A DNA stretch of 64,000 bases from Benincasa hispida (GCF_009727055.1 NC_052359.1:8415733-8479732); one strand, 5' to 3'. Positions 11,763-24,200 are shown, counted from the first letter of the stretch. Numbers and translations: made by a program. Notes: generated from the sequence alone by a model not told the origin.

Positions 11763-12347
11763 AATAATTCTTCCCGAAGAAAGTTGGAAATCCACTTTGA
11801 AAGTCAAAGTTTGCCTCATGCTGGAAGTGATAGGCCATATCATTAAGAGCTTAGATTCTAGTTGTCTATCTTTATTTAAGGAAGGACCATTCGGGCATTT
11901 GTTAAGTTTTAAAATGACCAAAATACCTTTACAACTTCTAGCACATTTGATTAGAAGACAATGTATCTTTATTGATAACAATGTTCTTTTTTCAACATTG
12001 AAAATAATATTGCAGAGTTTGGATTGAGGGATTTTTGTTTGATTACAAAATTAAATTGTGGTGAATATCATGTTGAGGATGTTTTAGATGAAACTGAAGA
12101 AAATGATTTGAGATTAGACAAGCATTTTTTAGAAATGATATTATCATCAATAGAGAATATCTTAAGAGTGCATTTAACTATTTTTGTAGTAACTGCAGTG
12201 ATGAAAAAGAAAAAATTAAAACTTGTCGATCTTTATTTGCTGGAAAACTTGTTGGTTCCAAAACAACCTCATAATTGGGTGGATTGGAAGAAGCATGTTA
12301 AGATGTTGAATGATGAGGAGAAATTAGAAATTATCCATGGTAAAGAG
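11763..12347 (+). pseudogene. DUF1985-type (Ulp1/MULE-associated) fragment, frameshifted and truncated
   Basis: Two plus-strand frames read through one domain. The first (11763-12005) gives IGHIIKSLDSSCLSLFKEGP and FGHLLSFKMTKIPLQLLAHL. The second (from about 12005) gives FGLRDFCLITKLNCGEY and later KLKLVDLYLLENLLV. The order 'LFKESCFGxFLD... LxHHLLLR ... F.L.EFCLITGLNCG' is the hallmark of DUF1985, a plant domain usually found in proteins of Mutator-like elements that carry a Ulp1-type protease. The frame changes near 12005, and the reading frame runs into a retrotransposon LTR at 12348, which supplies its last codons. No Ulp1 protease domain is visible. Confidence 0.68.
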
Positions 12348-14334
12348 TGTTGAAGTTAGCATGCAATTAGCGAAATCAAATAGAATCATTAAGCAGTCTA
12401 ATTCCTTCAATTTTAACAACTAAGCAAGCATGTTCATAAACTAAAATAGGGTTTTGAAAATATATCTTTGAAGAACTCTTCAATCTTTGAATTCAGTTTG
12501 AATCTACACTCCAAAATGTTGTAAACCACTAACTTGATCTTCCCTATTATAGTCTAGGACCTTAGATATCAATGTAGGATCCAAAATAAATGGATCCTAA
12601 ATAAATTAAATTTAGGAAGGATTTTGGAGAAGCAATTTTCTGTTTTTTTTTCCCTCAAGGTATGAAGAACTCATTCTTCATCATAAAACAAGAGATTTTA
12701 AAATTGCATGTCCCTCTCAACTCAACAAATTGAGTTTTTTTATTTAACCACAACTGTTAATATTGAGAATTTGACACCAATCTCTTAAAAAGATTAGTGG
12801 AATGGTGAGTGGAAAGAGTTGAAAAACCCCACTTTGGTTTTGCTTTTCATTTTAAAATAAAATTGAATCTAATTTCAATTTTAAAATGAATTCAAAATTC
12901 AATTGAAATTAAAATGAAAACTAATTTTATTATATATTAGTTCAATAATTAATACCATATAAAATTCATCGTCTAAATTGATTTTACATTTAAATCAATG
13001 TAATTTAGAAATTGCGAATTTCAAATCAATTTAATTAATTAATAATTTAATATCCAATATTAAATTATTAAATCACCAATTCTACATACATGAATCTCTA
13101 TTCATGTAATTAAATATTTAAATCATATTTAAATATTATCTAATGCTCCAATTTTGTTTAATTCGATAATTAAACGTGTAATTATATCGTATATAATTAA
13201 TGATTCTCTTAATTCGAATTTGACCGTTTCAAATTCTCTCATCACACTATTCTAAGGTTTAGTCCGTTTTTGAGCTAGTAGAGAGACCTAGTGAACCTAT
13301 AGATCATGGACTTCAATCATCCGAGATTAATCGGCTAAATTCTTTAACCTAATTAACCAACATTCATTAATTACCGAGTCACTCTACTAAAGCCCAGTAG
13401 TTGCTATCCCCTTATTATAGATATATCTTTCTACTCGATATAATCATAATCAGTAAGTCTACCATTCACAGGTTGTTCGTAATAACGACTGAGTCAAAAG
13501 ATATTTTACCCCTGAGATTACATCTTGTTCCTTAAATCTCACTGATCCTCTAATGAACAATTGGTTTGTGATCCAATCACCAAACTAAGTCCCTTTCAGG
13601 CCAATGAGAGGGTAGGGCCCCTTATTCAACACCCGGAGTCACACTTAAGGGAACAACCTCTCTATTATCCCTAAAAGCGAGTAGGAGTGAGTTCCATTTT
13701 GAACCCTATGTTCCCAGCTATCTACCCAGTCTTACCTCTGAAATGGGAGGCATATTGAGTCAGAGCTATTGAGCCAACCCTCACCCATGAAAATATAAGG
13801 ATAATCTCGAATAAACAGGAGTTCATAGTTAGCTTAGGATTAAAGTCAAGTTACCTAGGTCGTCGCTTTGAAATAGTCTTAAATAGTAAATAGCGTTATA
13901 AAGTAAGAGTGATTTATTTCTTGGTCCAGTCTTATACAAACTCTTTGCATAGGACACCCCATACTTGCATGTCTCCATATGAACAAATTAGGATCACATC
14001 GTTTGTAGCACTTTACAATAATTGTAATATCTATAAAGTGGGTTACATCATATAGTGTCCCAATAATAAGGTATCTAGCCTTATCCGTATATTATAGACC
14101 ATTTTGGCTATGTACTCGAACTTGATCCACTCTTATGTCTCCACATAAAGTCCAAATACTCATGTAATAGTCATGAATCTTAATTTATTGGATTTAGGTT
14201 CTTTCTAAAACGAAATGAGCAATTCATACATTCAATAACAATTTTATTGAATTAAAACTTCAATATCATCTATATTGATTAATAGAATAAGTTTATTGTT
14301 TACAAACCATGAGTTTTAAGACATAAATCCAACA
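12348..14334 (-). repeat. LTR of a Tnt1-like copia element (copy A), minus strand
   Basis: On the minus strand this 1.99-kb block begins TGTTGGATTT (at 14334) and ends ...AACTTCAACA (at 12348), the TG...CA ends of an LTR. Related sequence recurs at 34967-37366, 24201-26628 (plus strand) and 44836-45713. A purine tract of the AAGTGGGAG type lies just outside at 14335-14346, so this is a 3' LTR. Only about 90 bp of internal DNA remain (to about 14425). The left end cuts the DUF1985 fragment. Confidence 0.85.
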
Positions 14335-14425
14335 AACTCCCACTTGGACTAAAACTCCAATGGTAACACATATTTATGAGTTTTTGAGTTCTTAGAGAGA
14401 ATACAATAAACTAGGGCATCACATA
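14335..14425 (-). mobile_element. Remnant of copia internal DNA next to LTR copy A
   Basis: The sequence from the polypurine tract to ACTAGGGCATCA matches the start of the internal region beside the LTR at 37367-37455. Similarity stops near 14425, so the rest of the element was lost. Confidence 0.6.
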
Positions 14426-14485
14426 CTCTGTTAATCTATTTTAAAAATCTAAGGGCTAAACCCTTGTTAATCTGTAGTGAGTGTT

Positions 14486-14519
14486 GAAGTCTATCAGTGA
14501 TAGAATTTGATAGACTTCA
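14486..14519. repeat. Short palindrome (GAAGTCTATCA ... TGATAGACTTC)
   Basis: Perfect 11-bp arms at 14486-14496 and 14509-14519 flank a 12-bp loop. The core CTATCA/TGATAG looks like a dispersed repeat motif; its origin is unknown. Confidence 0.6.
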
Positions 14520-14539
14520 CAATGACATTACTTTACATT

Positions 14540-14700
14540 CGCTACAAGAAATTTGGCCTTTGATGTTGGTTAGAAAAACTAAATACGAATGTATAATGTC
14601 GGTTTCTTCAAAATGAAAAGTGGATCTTTGATGTCGGTTTTAAACCGACATGACATTAAATATAAGGCTACAATGTCGATTTAAAATCGACATTAAAGAT
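14540..14700 (+). mobile_element. CACTA-like transposon end with subterminal repeats
   Basis: CGCTACAAGAAATTTGGCC at 14540 is one base from the CACTACAAGAAA terminus common in plant CACTA (En/Spm) elements. The next 150 bp hold repeated GATGTCGGTTT / AAACCGACAT motifs, some as tight palindromes (about 14631-14652 and 14673-14695), as expected of subterminal transposase-binding repeats. No opposite end and no transposase gene were found, so it is a fragment or a non-autonomous copy. Confidence 0.62.
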
Positions 14701-14756
14701 CCTCCCTATTTAATTTCTGACTCACTTTTCTTTTTTGTAAAACCATTCTTTCTCTC

Positions 14757-14965
14757 TCACACAACCCTTATTGTTTTCTCTCTCAACCTTCACCATCTTT
14801 TCCTTTCTCTCTCAACCTTCACTATTTTCTCCTTTTTCTCTCAACCTTCACCATCTTCTCCTTTCTCTCTCAACCTTCACCATCTTTCTATCTCAACCTT
14901 CATCATTTTCTCATTTCTCTCTCAACCACGTCGTCTATCCACTCCTTTCTCTCTCAACCACACCG
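14757..14965 (+). repeat. Pyrimidine-rich minisatellite
   Basis: About six imperfect copies of a 28-33 bp unit built on TCTCTCAACCTTCACCATC. It gives an open frame of Leu/Ser/Phe/Thr repeats that should not be read as a gene. It lies in the body of the CACTA-like fragment. Confidence 0.75.
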
Positions 14966-15680
14966 TCCCCGCAATAGGTTCATCAGATCTTATTGTTGGT
15001 CGTCATCTAGCCCATCTGATTCATCCAAATCTGATTGTTGGTCATCACAGCTCGTCCGCTCATCTAGATACGAGAATTTCATGTCGTCACGCTTGTCTAG
15101 ATCCTTCATGCCAGTTGCGTGTGTCCACATGTAATTTAGATCTGAGAGCTTGCTTCACGTGTCGTTCAAATCTGGGAGCTTCGTATACCGTCACTCTCGT
15201 CCATGCCATCGTCTAGATCTAAGTCTGTTCTTTCCAAATTCAAGTTCGTTCCATCAAGATCTGAGTTCCAGTAAGATGTATAGGTTCTTTCTATAATTGG
15301 ATGTCCACATGACACCCGTGGGAGCAAGCCAAAACGAAGGTGAGTTACTTGAATCGATGCATGAGTAGTCTTCAAGAAATAAAAACCTACATTTAAAAGG
15401 ATTTTTATAACAAGAAAACCTTCTTATGCATTGCTGAACTTGAAAGATGGAAACGTTTTGGAAAGCAAAAGAATTTTTTAAGAATGTAATTTCCGCATAA
15501 GAGATCAGGTATATATTTCTTTGGGAAAGGAACAAATTTATATTTCAAATGCAAATCTCAAACACTTTTAGGTTAAAGTATATGATGAGAGGTGGAGTTA
15601 ATGTGCCAAGTTCATAAGAGTATGTTAAGGAATTATTTTAAAAATGCTTGAGAATGAGCATTGTTCAAAATTTGAAGGTG
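14966..15680. other. Unassigned stretch after the minisatellite
   Basis: Short related motifs recur (GATCTGATTGTTGGTCGTCAT-like, GATCTGAGAGCTT/GATCTGGGAGCTT near 14990-15260). No protein family or RNA gene was recognised. It may be the interior of the CACTA-like element, but no right end was found. Confidence 0.4.
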
Positions 15681-16340
15681 TGATAACTTGTAGAAATACA
15701 AGTTAGTGTTCTCTAAAAGTTGGAATAATTAGGATTATATGTGATGAAAACATACTCAGGATAAAGGAAAATGCATGAAATTGTATATATGTGATAAACT
15801 CATGCAAAAGTATCTTCTTAAGTAAAAAACTGCATCACTAATGCACTTTAATGCAAGAATCAACTAAGTATTGCAGACAAGACCAATGCAAGGGGAATGC
15901 ATTTAGCTTATCGACGCATGAAAGATACATTTGACTCATGCAATCCACGTGAAATCACAACTTGCAGGCATAAGCATCTGACTAGTGGCATCTGATTAAG
16001 GTAAAATGGTAGGTGGCAATCACACATCACCAAGTGGCTGAGCTGATTGTCTATATAAGGAGGTGCCAATAAATGAAGGAGTTAGCAGTTAGTTAGTTAC
16101 AAAGTTAGCCATTTTCCTATTTTTCACCTTTACCGACTGCAAGTAAGGAATAGGAGGGACGATAGTTATTCTCCACAGTTGGTAACGAGGTGTTGATGGA
16201 AAGAATCTTGAGAGAGACATCTTCTGTCATACCATCTCCCATATTACTCTTTTAATCTAGAAGAGTGTGATGACAATAGTTACCAACCCTTTGTGGCATT
16301 TACTGTCTACCCTACACCCTTTGCCTACTTAGAAAACCCT
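15681..16340 (+). repeat. Athila-like LTR, plus strand, 5' part (copy 1)
   Basis: It begins TGATAACTTGTAGAAATAC, the same terminal hairpin as the LTRs ending at 33434 and 41955 and starting at 39148. A TATA box (CTATATAAGG, 16051-16060) lies about 370 bp downstream, as expected of a U3-R junction. The right edge is unclear; it gives way to a different repeat near 16340. Confidence 0.6.
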
Positions 16341-16344
16341 GGAA

Positions 16345-16861
16345 TATAAATAATAGTTTAAGATACTTAAATTCAGATAACACAACCAGGGTTAAGCACA
16401 CAACATAATTACATCATTAACAAATACAAAGTTGGGTCCCGACAGCTAGCCCTTGTCCCTAACATTAACAACATATATGTACAAACATTTACAAGTAGAC
16501 ACCTAAAACTTTTCTGAAAACTGGAGTCTTTGAATGGCAGAGTAGCAGTGCAACTAACTTTTGGGGAATTAACCACTACCTGAGGAAGAAAACATTTAAA
16601 ACGAGTGAACTACTAGCCTAGTGATGACTAACAAATCATAAATATCATGCTTTAAACAGAAAATTGCCAAACAAACTCATACTTAAAACTTTCAAACATA
16701 GTATGGCTTAAACATAACTTAACATGATCCTTAGTTGAGAGAGAACCCTTTTGCTCAATCCCTCAACGACAAGCCTTAGTTGGTGTGGAGTATTCTCAAC
16801 ATAACCAACGTCAACTCTACCTACGTGCACGTGGTAATAACTAAGTACCGCATACCTTAGA
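16345..16861 (-). repeat. Probable gypsy LTR, left piece
   Basis: No coding sequence. It is read as the far end of the minus-strand LTR that starts at 30999, because the DNA on each side of the two copia insertions joins sensibly once these are removed (16861 to 19113, then 19479 to 29344). The left edge is not defined. Confidence 0.4.
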
Positions 16862-19107
16862 TGAAGGAAATCGGAACTCGAAGATTTCCGTGAGTAGCGG
16901 AAGCAAGACTATTCCAAATTACAATCATGAATCAATAAATCATTTACAGTCGACTTCAAACAAACGGTTATGTGATTCATACAGAAATTACAGCATGTAA
17001 AATACAACGGAACAGAGAGTAAATCTCTACGCACATAGGCAGAAGCGTCTCCACGCTTCGTTACGCGACCGCTCGAACGACAGCGACCACGAACATTCGA
17101 TCTACACGATTGCAACACCACACGAACACAACACGAACATCGCACGAACACTTCACGCTCGTTCTCAACGATCTCCTCAGTCACAAACTCCTGCGCAACA
17201 CAAACAGCCTCCATAACACCACAAACGGCCTCAGAAAACCTCGACGATGTCGAGTTGAGTCTGACACCACCAACAAGGCGACCTTGGTATTCTCGGTGTG
17301 AGAATCCAAAGGGTAGGCTCTGTTCGAACTTGGTATGAGGCAGACGAAGGGAGGAAACAACAATCGTGTACACGACTGGGCAAGTGGGAGATGGATGAGA
17401 CCTATCGTATAAGTCGATGCCCAATCATTTAGATAAAGCTATGCGATCGTCTAGCAAAAGCTATGCGATCATTTAGCCTATCGTTTAGCTCGGTCTGTTG
17501 CCTACAGACATTACACGATTGTTTACCTTGCGTCAGCGATCGTCTAGCAAAACTATGTGATCGTTTAGTAAACACTACACGATCGTTTAGCTCGCACCTA
17601 CACGATCTTTTAGCTCGCCCAGCCATCATTTAGTAAATCCGTATTTACTTGACGACCACCGAGTTTCTTTGTGCGAGAGAGAAAAACTCAAAATCCTTTT
17701 TTCAATTGTTTGTAAAGAAAAAAAACTCTTTTCAAAATAGGAAACCACTTTCCTTTTAAACTCATGGTTACTATGATCCAATAACCACCCATTATTTTGG
17801 TTATTTAAAAGAAAAAGAATTAATTATCTAATAATTAATATTATTATAAACATAAATGATAACCAACTTATCATACTATATTTATAACCTATAGTTTTAA
17901 TATTTCATCTCATGAAACATATAAACCATAGTTCTTTTTCTATTCCATGGTACTTAATGTAAATCTCATTTACATCAATCCTCCACTAGATATATCTCAT
18001 ACATCAAACCGATTATTCATATATAATCAAAATACCTCTTGTCAATTTGAATATTTTAAATCAACACTAAGAACTGATCCTCAACATGAATCCAAGATAC
18101 CAAAGGGACCTCATGGACCTGTAGCTCCGAAGCTCCAACGGTACGTGAATAACTGACTAAACTCTTTAGTCACGGGATCTACCATCCGTTAACTGCTAGG
18201 CACTCCACTAAAGACCGACAGCTGAATTCTCCTTACTACAAATATATTATATGTCCATCTTAACCAATCAGCGGTGCGGCAACCCCTCACAGATTACTCT
18301 TAAGTACAACTGGGCCAATAACCGTTATGCCCCTGTAGTTACATCTGTCTTCTTAAGTACCACTAATCCCTCTAATAAACATAAGTCATAGTCCTACTAT
18401 GACTGAGTCTTCTTTTCCAAAGAGAAGTTGTGGCCACTATGTTCAAGTCCCGGAATCAGCCCTTAAGGGAGAAATCTCTCTACTTATCCCTACTTCGGGA
18501 AAGGAGTGAATTCCATCTTGTGGATTAAGTTCCCAGCTCCCAGATCAGACAAGTCCCCAAAAAAGTAGGCTTGTTGAGTTGGCAATTTGGCCACTTTCAC
18601 CCATACTAATCAAAGGACCGCCCTCAAAGGCAGGAGTTCCCAAACACTTAGGATTAAAGTCGTGTCACCTATGGTCGTTTAGGTGAGATGCAAGTCTCTA
18701 GTATCAATGGCGTTATATACAGAGTCTAGTCACCTCGTGGTTCAGGTCTTATACAAAATCTTTGTATAGGACACCCCCGCTCCACGTCTCTACATGAATG
18801 GTCAGGATCTACCATCTGTAGTAGTTTACAACACTTGCAAACCTCTACAAAGCGGGTCATATCGTAGTGTTACCAGGATCGGGTATCCCACCTTAATCCT
18901 TATACTACATACCGATTTAGGTTATCACTTAAGGCATGATCCACTTATCACATATACATGCTTAAGTTCACATAAGATAACCAAGGAGCTTTGTTTATTG
19001 GATATGAGTAAATGCCAGAATTAAATAACACTTATTTTATTCATTGAGCAATGTGTATCCTTACAAAATAATGAGACTCCAGGAGAATTAGAACACCAAT
19101 CCCAACA
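16862..19107 (-). repeat. Solo LTR of a Tnt1-like copia element
   Basis: On the minus strand it runs from TGTTGGGATTGG (19107) to a TG/CA-type end at 16862. It shares long blocks with the LTRs at 19480-21389 and 27311-29338, for example TTCTCGGTGTGAGAATCCA and CTCCACTAAAGACCGACAGC. No internal DNA is attached. Flanking bases TTAGA (16857-16861) and TTAGG (19108-19112) are a near-perfect 5-bp target-site duplication, as expected of a solo LTR left by recombination. Confidence 0.72.
17425..17640. repeat. CGATCG-TTTAG imperfect tandem array inside the solo LTR
   Basis: About nine diverged units of roughly 20-30 bp carry the palindromic core CGATCG followed by TTTAG or TCTAG. Similar motifs occur in the related LTRs (19840-19930, 27760-27850) and near 24020-24190 and 26640-26960. 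Confidence 0.65.
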
Positions 19108-19479
19108 TTAGGTACTATTGCCAAGATACCTTTACAATGTTCTTCAGTATCGGATTCTAGTAATCATCATAACACTCATACTTTGAATTAGAACATACTT
19201 TGGAAGCGTAGGCAACATAAATCATATGCTTAAACATCTTTACTATAAAGCATAAAACTTCCAACGCATGCTTCCTGAAAAATTAAGTATAAAAATACTT
19301 AAACCGTGCTTTCATAAACTTCTTTAAACTAGCATTCGTTAATAGGATTCATGAAATCTAGTTTGCTTGGAGATTATTTCAAAAATTTCTTTAAACAAAA
19401 CTAAGCATGAGTTTAATATTTAAATAAAGCATGTGTTACTAAAACATTTAGTTTTGTCACTCACAGCCTTAGATGTTCC
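19108..19479 (-). repeat. Probable gypsy LTR, middle piece
   Basis: Non-coding DNA between the solo copia LTR and the complete copia element. It joins the pieces at 16345-16861 and 29344-30999 if both insertions are taken out. Confidence 0.4.
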
Positions 19480-21389
19480 TGAAGAAACTCTAAATCTAGA
19501 GAAACAGTGAGTGGAAGCATATCATTCCAAACTCCATTGTGAAAGAACATAAATATTTACAATCAAACAGAAACAGTTATGTATTAAAGACTAAATTACA
19601 ATATGCTTCTTAATTAAAAACAAATGATCGAGTACAATATCTTGAAGAACCCTTTTCTTCACCATCGAGTATAACTCGATCCTCGACCCTCGAACAGAAC
19701 TGTACATCACCACTTAATTACCTTGTATTCTCGATGTGAGAATCCAAGAGTTATAAGCTCTGTATGAATTTGGATAGAGGGATGGAGGAACTAGACGATC
19801 GAGTATGCGACAGAAGGAATACGCCTATCATATAGACTTGAGTACTCGATCGTTTAGTAAGTGAGTAACTATCGTATAGTACACTCGATGACTATCGTTT
19901 ACTCTCTCGAATATGAAAACGATCACTTGATGCGTGTGTCTTGTGTTATGAAAATGAAAAACTCTTTTTCACTTTATTCATCAATTGCCATAAACCGTGC
20001 ATAACCAACCACTAAGTCGGTTATTGGAGAAAACGAAAACCAATTATCTCATAATTAATTATTTATAAATAAATATAATAACTAACTTATCATATTATAT
20101 TTATAACCTATAGTTTTAATATTTCATCATATGAAACATATAAACCATAGTTCTTTTTCTCCTTTATGACATTTAATATAAATCATATTTATATTAATTC
20201 CTCCAATCAAATAATAATGTATCAAATACATTAAATCAAAAATTTAATTATATCATATATAATCAAAATCTCTTTTGTTAATTTGAACAACTAATCCAAA
20301 AAATGATACTCAACTTGAATCCATTGAGCTACTAAGTGGACCTTATAGCCCTGTAGCTTGAAGCTCCAACGGTACGTGAATAACTGACTAAACTCTTTAA
20401 TCAAGAAATCCGCCATCTGTTAACTGTCGGGCACTCCACTAAAGACTGACAGCTGCACTATTCGCACTACAGATATATTTTTGTGTCCATTGGATATAAC
20501 CATCAACAGTATGATGACCCTTCATAAATCGCTCGTAAGTATAGCTAGGCTAATTTACCGTTTTGCCCCTGTAGTTACATCTAACTCCTTAAGTACCACT
20601 GATTTCTCTAATGAAAAATACATCATAGTCTCACTATGACTAAACCCTTCTCGAGCCAAGAGAAGGTATGGGGCCACATTGTTCAAGCCCTAGAATCAGT
20701 CCTCAAGGGAGCAATTTATCTACGTATCTCTGCTTCAGGGAATGAGTGAATTTCGTCTTGTGTAGCTAAGTTTCCTACTCCATAATCAGACGAATCCCCA
20801 AATTGGTAGGTTTGAGTCAGCGATCTAGCCACTCGCACCCATGAAAATCAAAGGATCGCCCTCATAGGCAGGAGTTCATAACACACTCAGGATTAAGGTC
20901 ATGTTACCTATGGTCATCCTAGTAAATGAAAGTCTCTATCATGAATGGTGTTATATAACAAGACTAAACATTTCGTGGTCCGGTCTTATATAAACTCCTT
21001 TGTATAGAGCATCCTCGCTTGCATGTCTAATACATAAATGATCAAGATTAGATTATTTGTAGCACTTTACAACATTGGTAATACCTACAAAGCGGGCCAC
21101 ACTTGTAGTGTCACCAGGATAAGGTTTCCCTCCTTTATCCATATACTACAGACCATTTAGGTTATCACTTAAAGCACGATCCACTTGTATGTCTCCACAT
21201 ACATGCTTAAGTTACAACTATAACTAGGGATCTTAGTTTATTGGTTTGTGGTTAATGCAACTAAAATATCTCATATTTCATAGATTGAAGTGAATAAAAT
21301 ATCTTATATTATAAATCACAAAACTGATTGTTCATGCATGTGCTTACAAACTACAGGACCCTACAAGATTTAGGGCATCAACCCCAACA
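19480..21389 (-). repeat. 3' LTR of the minus-strand copia element
   Basis: It reads TGTTGGGGTTGATGCCC at 21389 on the minus strand and ends at 19480. It aligns along its length with 27311-29338, which is about 120 bp longer. Confidence 0.85.
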
Positions 21390-21409
21390 ATCTCTCACTT
21401 GTCCTAAAG

Positions 21410-23036
21410 CTAGTGAGGTGTACAAGATAATCACATTACAAGTACATAAAACAATAAACTAAGGCACAAATGGCCAGTACAACATCTCCCACTCGGCCTA
21501 GTCCAGTTGCTGTCGGTCTCATAGACCCATACTTCATAGGTGACCCTCAAACATTGTAGCCATGAGAGCCTTCATAAACGAATTAGCAACGTTGTGTCCG
21601 ATGCTATCTTCGTGACAATCATGTCCCCTCGATGCACAATCTCTCGGATGAGATGGTATTTCCACTCTATGTGCTTCTCGCGCTTATAACTCCAAGGCTC
21701 ATAGGAATTCGCCACAGCACCACTATTATCACAATAATGGGTGATGGGTCTAGACATGTCTTGAACAGCTTCCAGATCAGTCAGGAACTTTCTGTGCCAA
21801 ACAACCTCCTTAGCAGCTTTATAAGCCGCTACACACTCGGCCTACATGGTGGAGTCAACAATGCACCCCTGCTTGGTGCTTTGCCATACTACAACCCCTT
21901 CATTAAGAGTGAACACTGATCTTGAAGTGGATTTCCGAAAATCCTTATCAGTCTAAAAATCAGAGTTTGTGTATCCTGTAAGGATTAAATTCTTAGAACC
22001 ATACACAAGCATGTAGTCCCTCGTTTTCCGAAGATACTTGAGTATGTTCTTGACAGCTATCTAGTGACCCTGTCCTGGATTAGACTGATATCTAATGACT
22101 AACTCCATAGTGTAACAGATGACAGGTCTAATACATAACATCGCATACATCAAACTGCCTACGGCAGATGCATAGAGAACTCGTCTCACCTCAACCTCTT
22201 GAGGTGTCTTAGGACACTGTTCCTTAGACAATGTAACTCCATGCCAAAAAGGAAAAAGACCCCTTTTTGGAGTTCTGCATCGAGTACTTGATCAACATCT
22301 TGTCAATGTATGATGCCTGAGACAGTGCTAGCATTTTGTTCTTTTGATCCCGAAAGATCTGAATCTCAAGAACAAACTGAGCCTCTCCCAAATTGTTCAT
22401 TTGGAATTGGATCGCTAGCCAATTCTTACTGAAGTTAGTAAACCTATATCATTCCTAATGAGTAGGATATCATCTACATATAACACTAGGAAAACTACGA
22501 AACTATTGATGATCTTCTTGTAGACACAAGACTCATCAAGGTTTCTTTCAAAGCCATAAGATTTGATCGCAATATCAAACTTTATGTTCCAATATCGAGA
22601 TGCCTGTTTTAGTCCATAAATGGACCGATTCAACTTGCAAACCTTTTGCTCTTGACCTTGAGCTATGAATCCCTCGGGTTGCATCATATAAATGGTCTCC
22701 TCAAAACTACCATTCAGAAAAGCAGTCTTGACATCCATTTGTCATATCTCATAATCATAATATGAGGCAATGGATAGGCATGGCAACAGACGAGAAAGTC
22801 TCCTCATAGTCAACTCCCTCTACTTGGGTATAACCCTTTGCCACCAGTCTAGTCTTAAAGGTATGTACCTTCCCATCGGCACCCCGTTTTCTCTTGTAGA
22901 TCTATTTACAACCTATAGGTGTAACCTCATCAGATTGATCTACAAGATCCCAAATTGAGTTGAAGTACATAGACTCCATCTCGAGATCCATGGCTTTGAC
23001 CCAATCATCTCTGTCAACATCCTCCATTACCTGCTA
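21410..23036 (-). pseudogene. Copia reverse transcriptase and RNase H, broken
   Basis: On the minus strand the RT starts near 23030 with MEDVDRDDWVKAMDLEMES. The best open part is 22738-22415, with MDVKTAFLNGSFEETIYMMQ, IYGLKQASRYWN and the catalytic YVDD (YVDDILLIRND). After a frame break the domain continues to about 22000. RNase H is seen at 21757-21572 (THYCDNSGAVANSYEP, then KREKHIEWKYHLIREIV). Several stops and shifts make it non-functional. Sequence similarity to 37450-39142 shows that the two minus-strand elements are relatives. Confidence 0.88.
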
Positions 23037-24200
23037 CTAATTTTAACTAAATGGGTGTTTAATTTGCTAAAAAACAACACTTGCTTTTGATAATTAAACA
23101 AGTTTGAGTCAAGTCGTATTAAACACTTTAACAGACTATCATCAAATTTGCATGCATGCAAAAAATCTATCTAATTCACCTTTTCAGGTAGGTTCCTAGG
23201 TAGGGGTGTTTCGTTTCCGTCAGCTTAAATACTCCTAGCCTAGCCAGAAACCGCCTTAGATAAAAGGTACCTTATAGATAGATTTGGTATATATTTAATA
23301 TTTTATTAGTCAATTTAATCCTATTAAACCGAATTAAAAGATTAAACTTAGGTTTCTAATCTCATTAGAGTCGTGATCTTAGATCTATCTCAATAAAATT
23401 TTAAAACTCTTTTAAAACATGATTAAGCCTAAGGGTGCATACATGTCTTTCTTATTAATTTTAATTCTAATTTCATTAATTATAACTTTTATAAAAAAAT
23501 AAAACAACTAAAATGAACCACATTGCTAAGCTAGATAAGGTATTTATAACTTTTATAAATTAACCTAAGTGTCATGCTTCATGCAATGTTCATTCATTAC
23601 TATATATAACTTTTATATAACTTGTAATAAACAAGCATATATACCAACATACACCCTTATACTATAACATTTATAATATAAAGATGATGCATGAATATGC
23701 TTAATGCATGCATATTTTATAATTCTTATATTATATGATGCATGAACATGCTTTAATGTAATTTAATCATGCAAACTACTATATTAAAATTCTTATAATA
23801 TAAAGATGATGTATGAAGAAATGCATAAGCTATGGTGGGTTTTAAAACTATATGACATACATTATGGCATATAATTAAACATACATCATATGTACATTCA
23901 TTAAAAATTGATGGACCGGGATAATTAGCCTCAAAATCGGAAAAAATAAAGCTATCTATTACAAAAGCATCGAGTCAATCGATTCAAACAGGCGAACTGG
24001 GTCTTAAACCACCCGAGTGAAACCTCGTTTCTTGATCGTGTAATAGCATATTATGATCGTCCAGTAACGCCTATTGAATATAAACGATCATGTAGTGCGG
24101 ATGAGTGCCTTTTGACTATGCAATGAGCATGAAGGTCACACGATCGTGCAGTGCACATCGAGTAACACATGCTATACGATCAAGTAGACAACGACTATGT
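23037..24200. other. AT-rich repeat DNA between the copia pol relic and the nested LTR
   Basis: No coding segment was recognised. The part at 24000-24190 carries CGATCG-type motifs, which resume at 26640-26960 beyond the nested LTR, so both flanks probably belong to one older insertion in the copia interior. Several ATGCATG/CATGCAT motifs recur near 23150-23800. Confidence 0.45.

Noticed and set aside
13250..14334. Recurring 1-kb block seen at 13.3, 18.1, 20.4, 28.3, 36.3 and 44.9 kb, first considered a satellite
   Set aside because: Purine tracts, a primer site and attached copia reading frames show that the copies are LTRs of two related copia families.
14650..15216. 188-codon plus-strand frame
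   Set aside because: It is made by the pyrimidine-rich minisatellite and has no domain.
16919..17640. Minus-strand frames of 60-171 codons
   Set aside because: They lie wholly within a solo LTR, and the CGATCG array creates the Arg/Ser bias.
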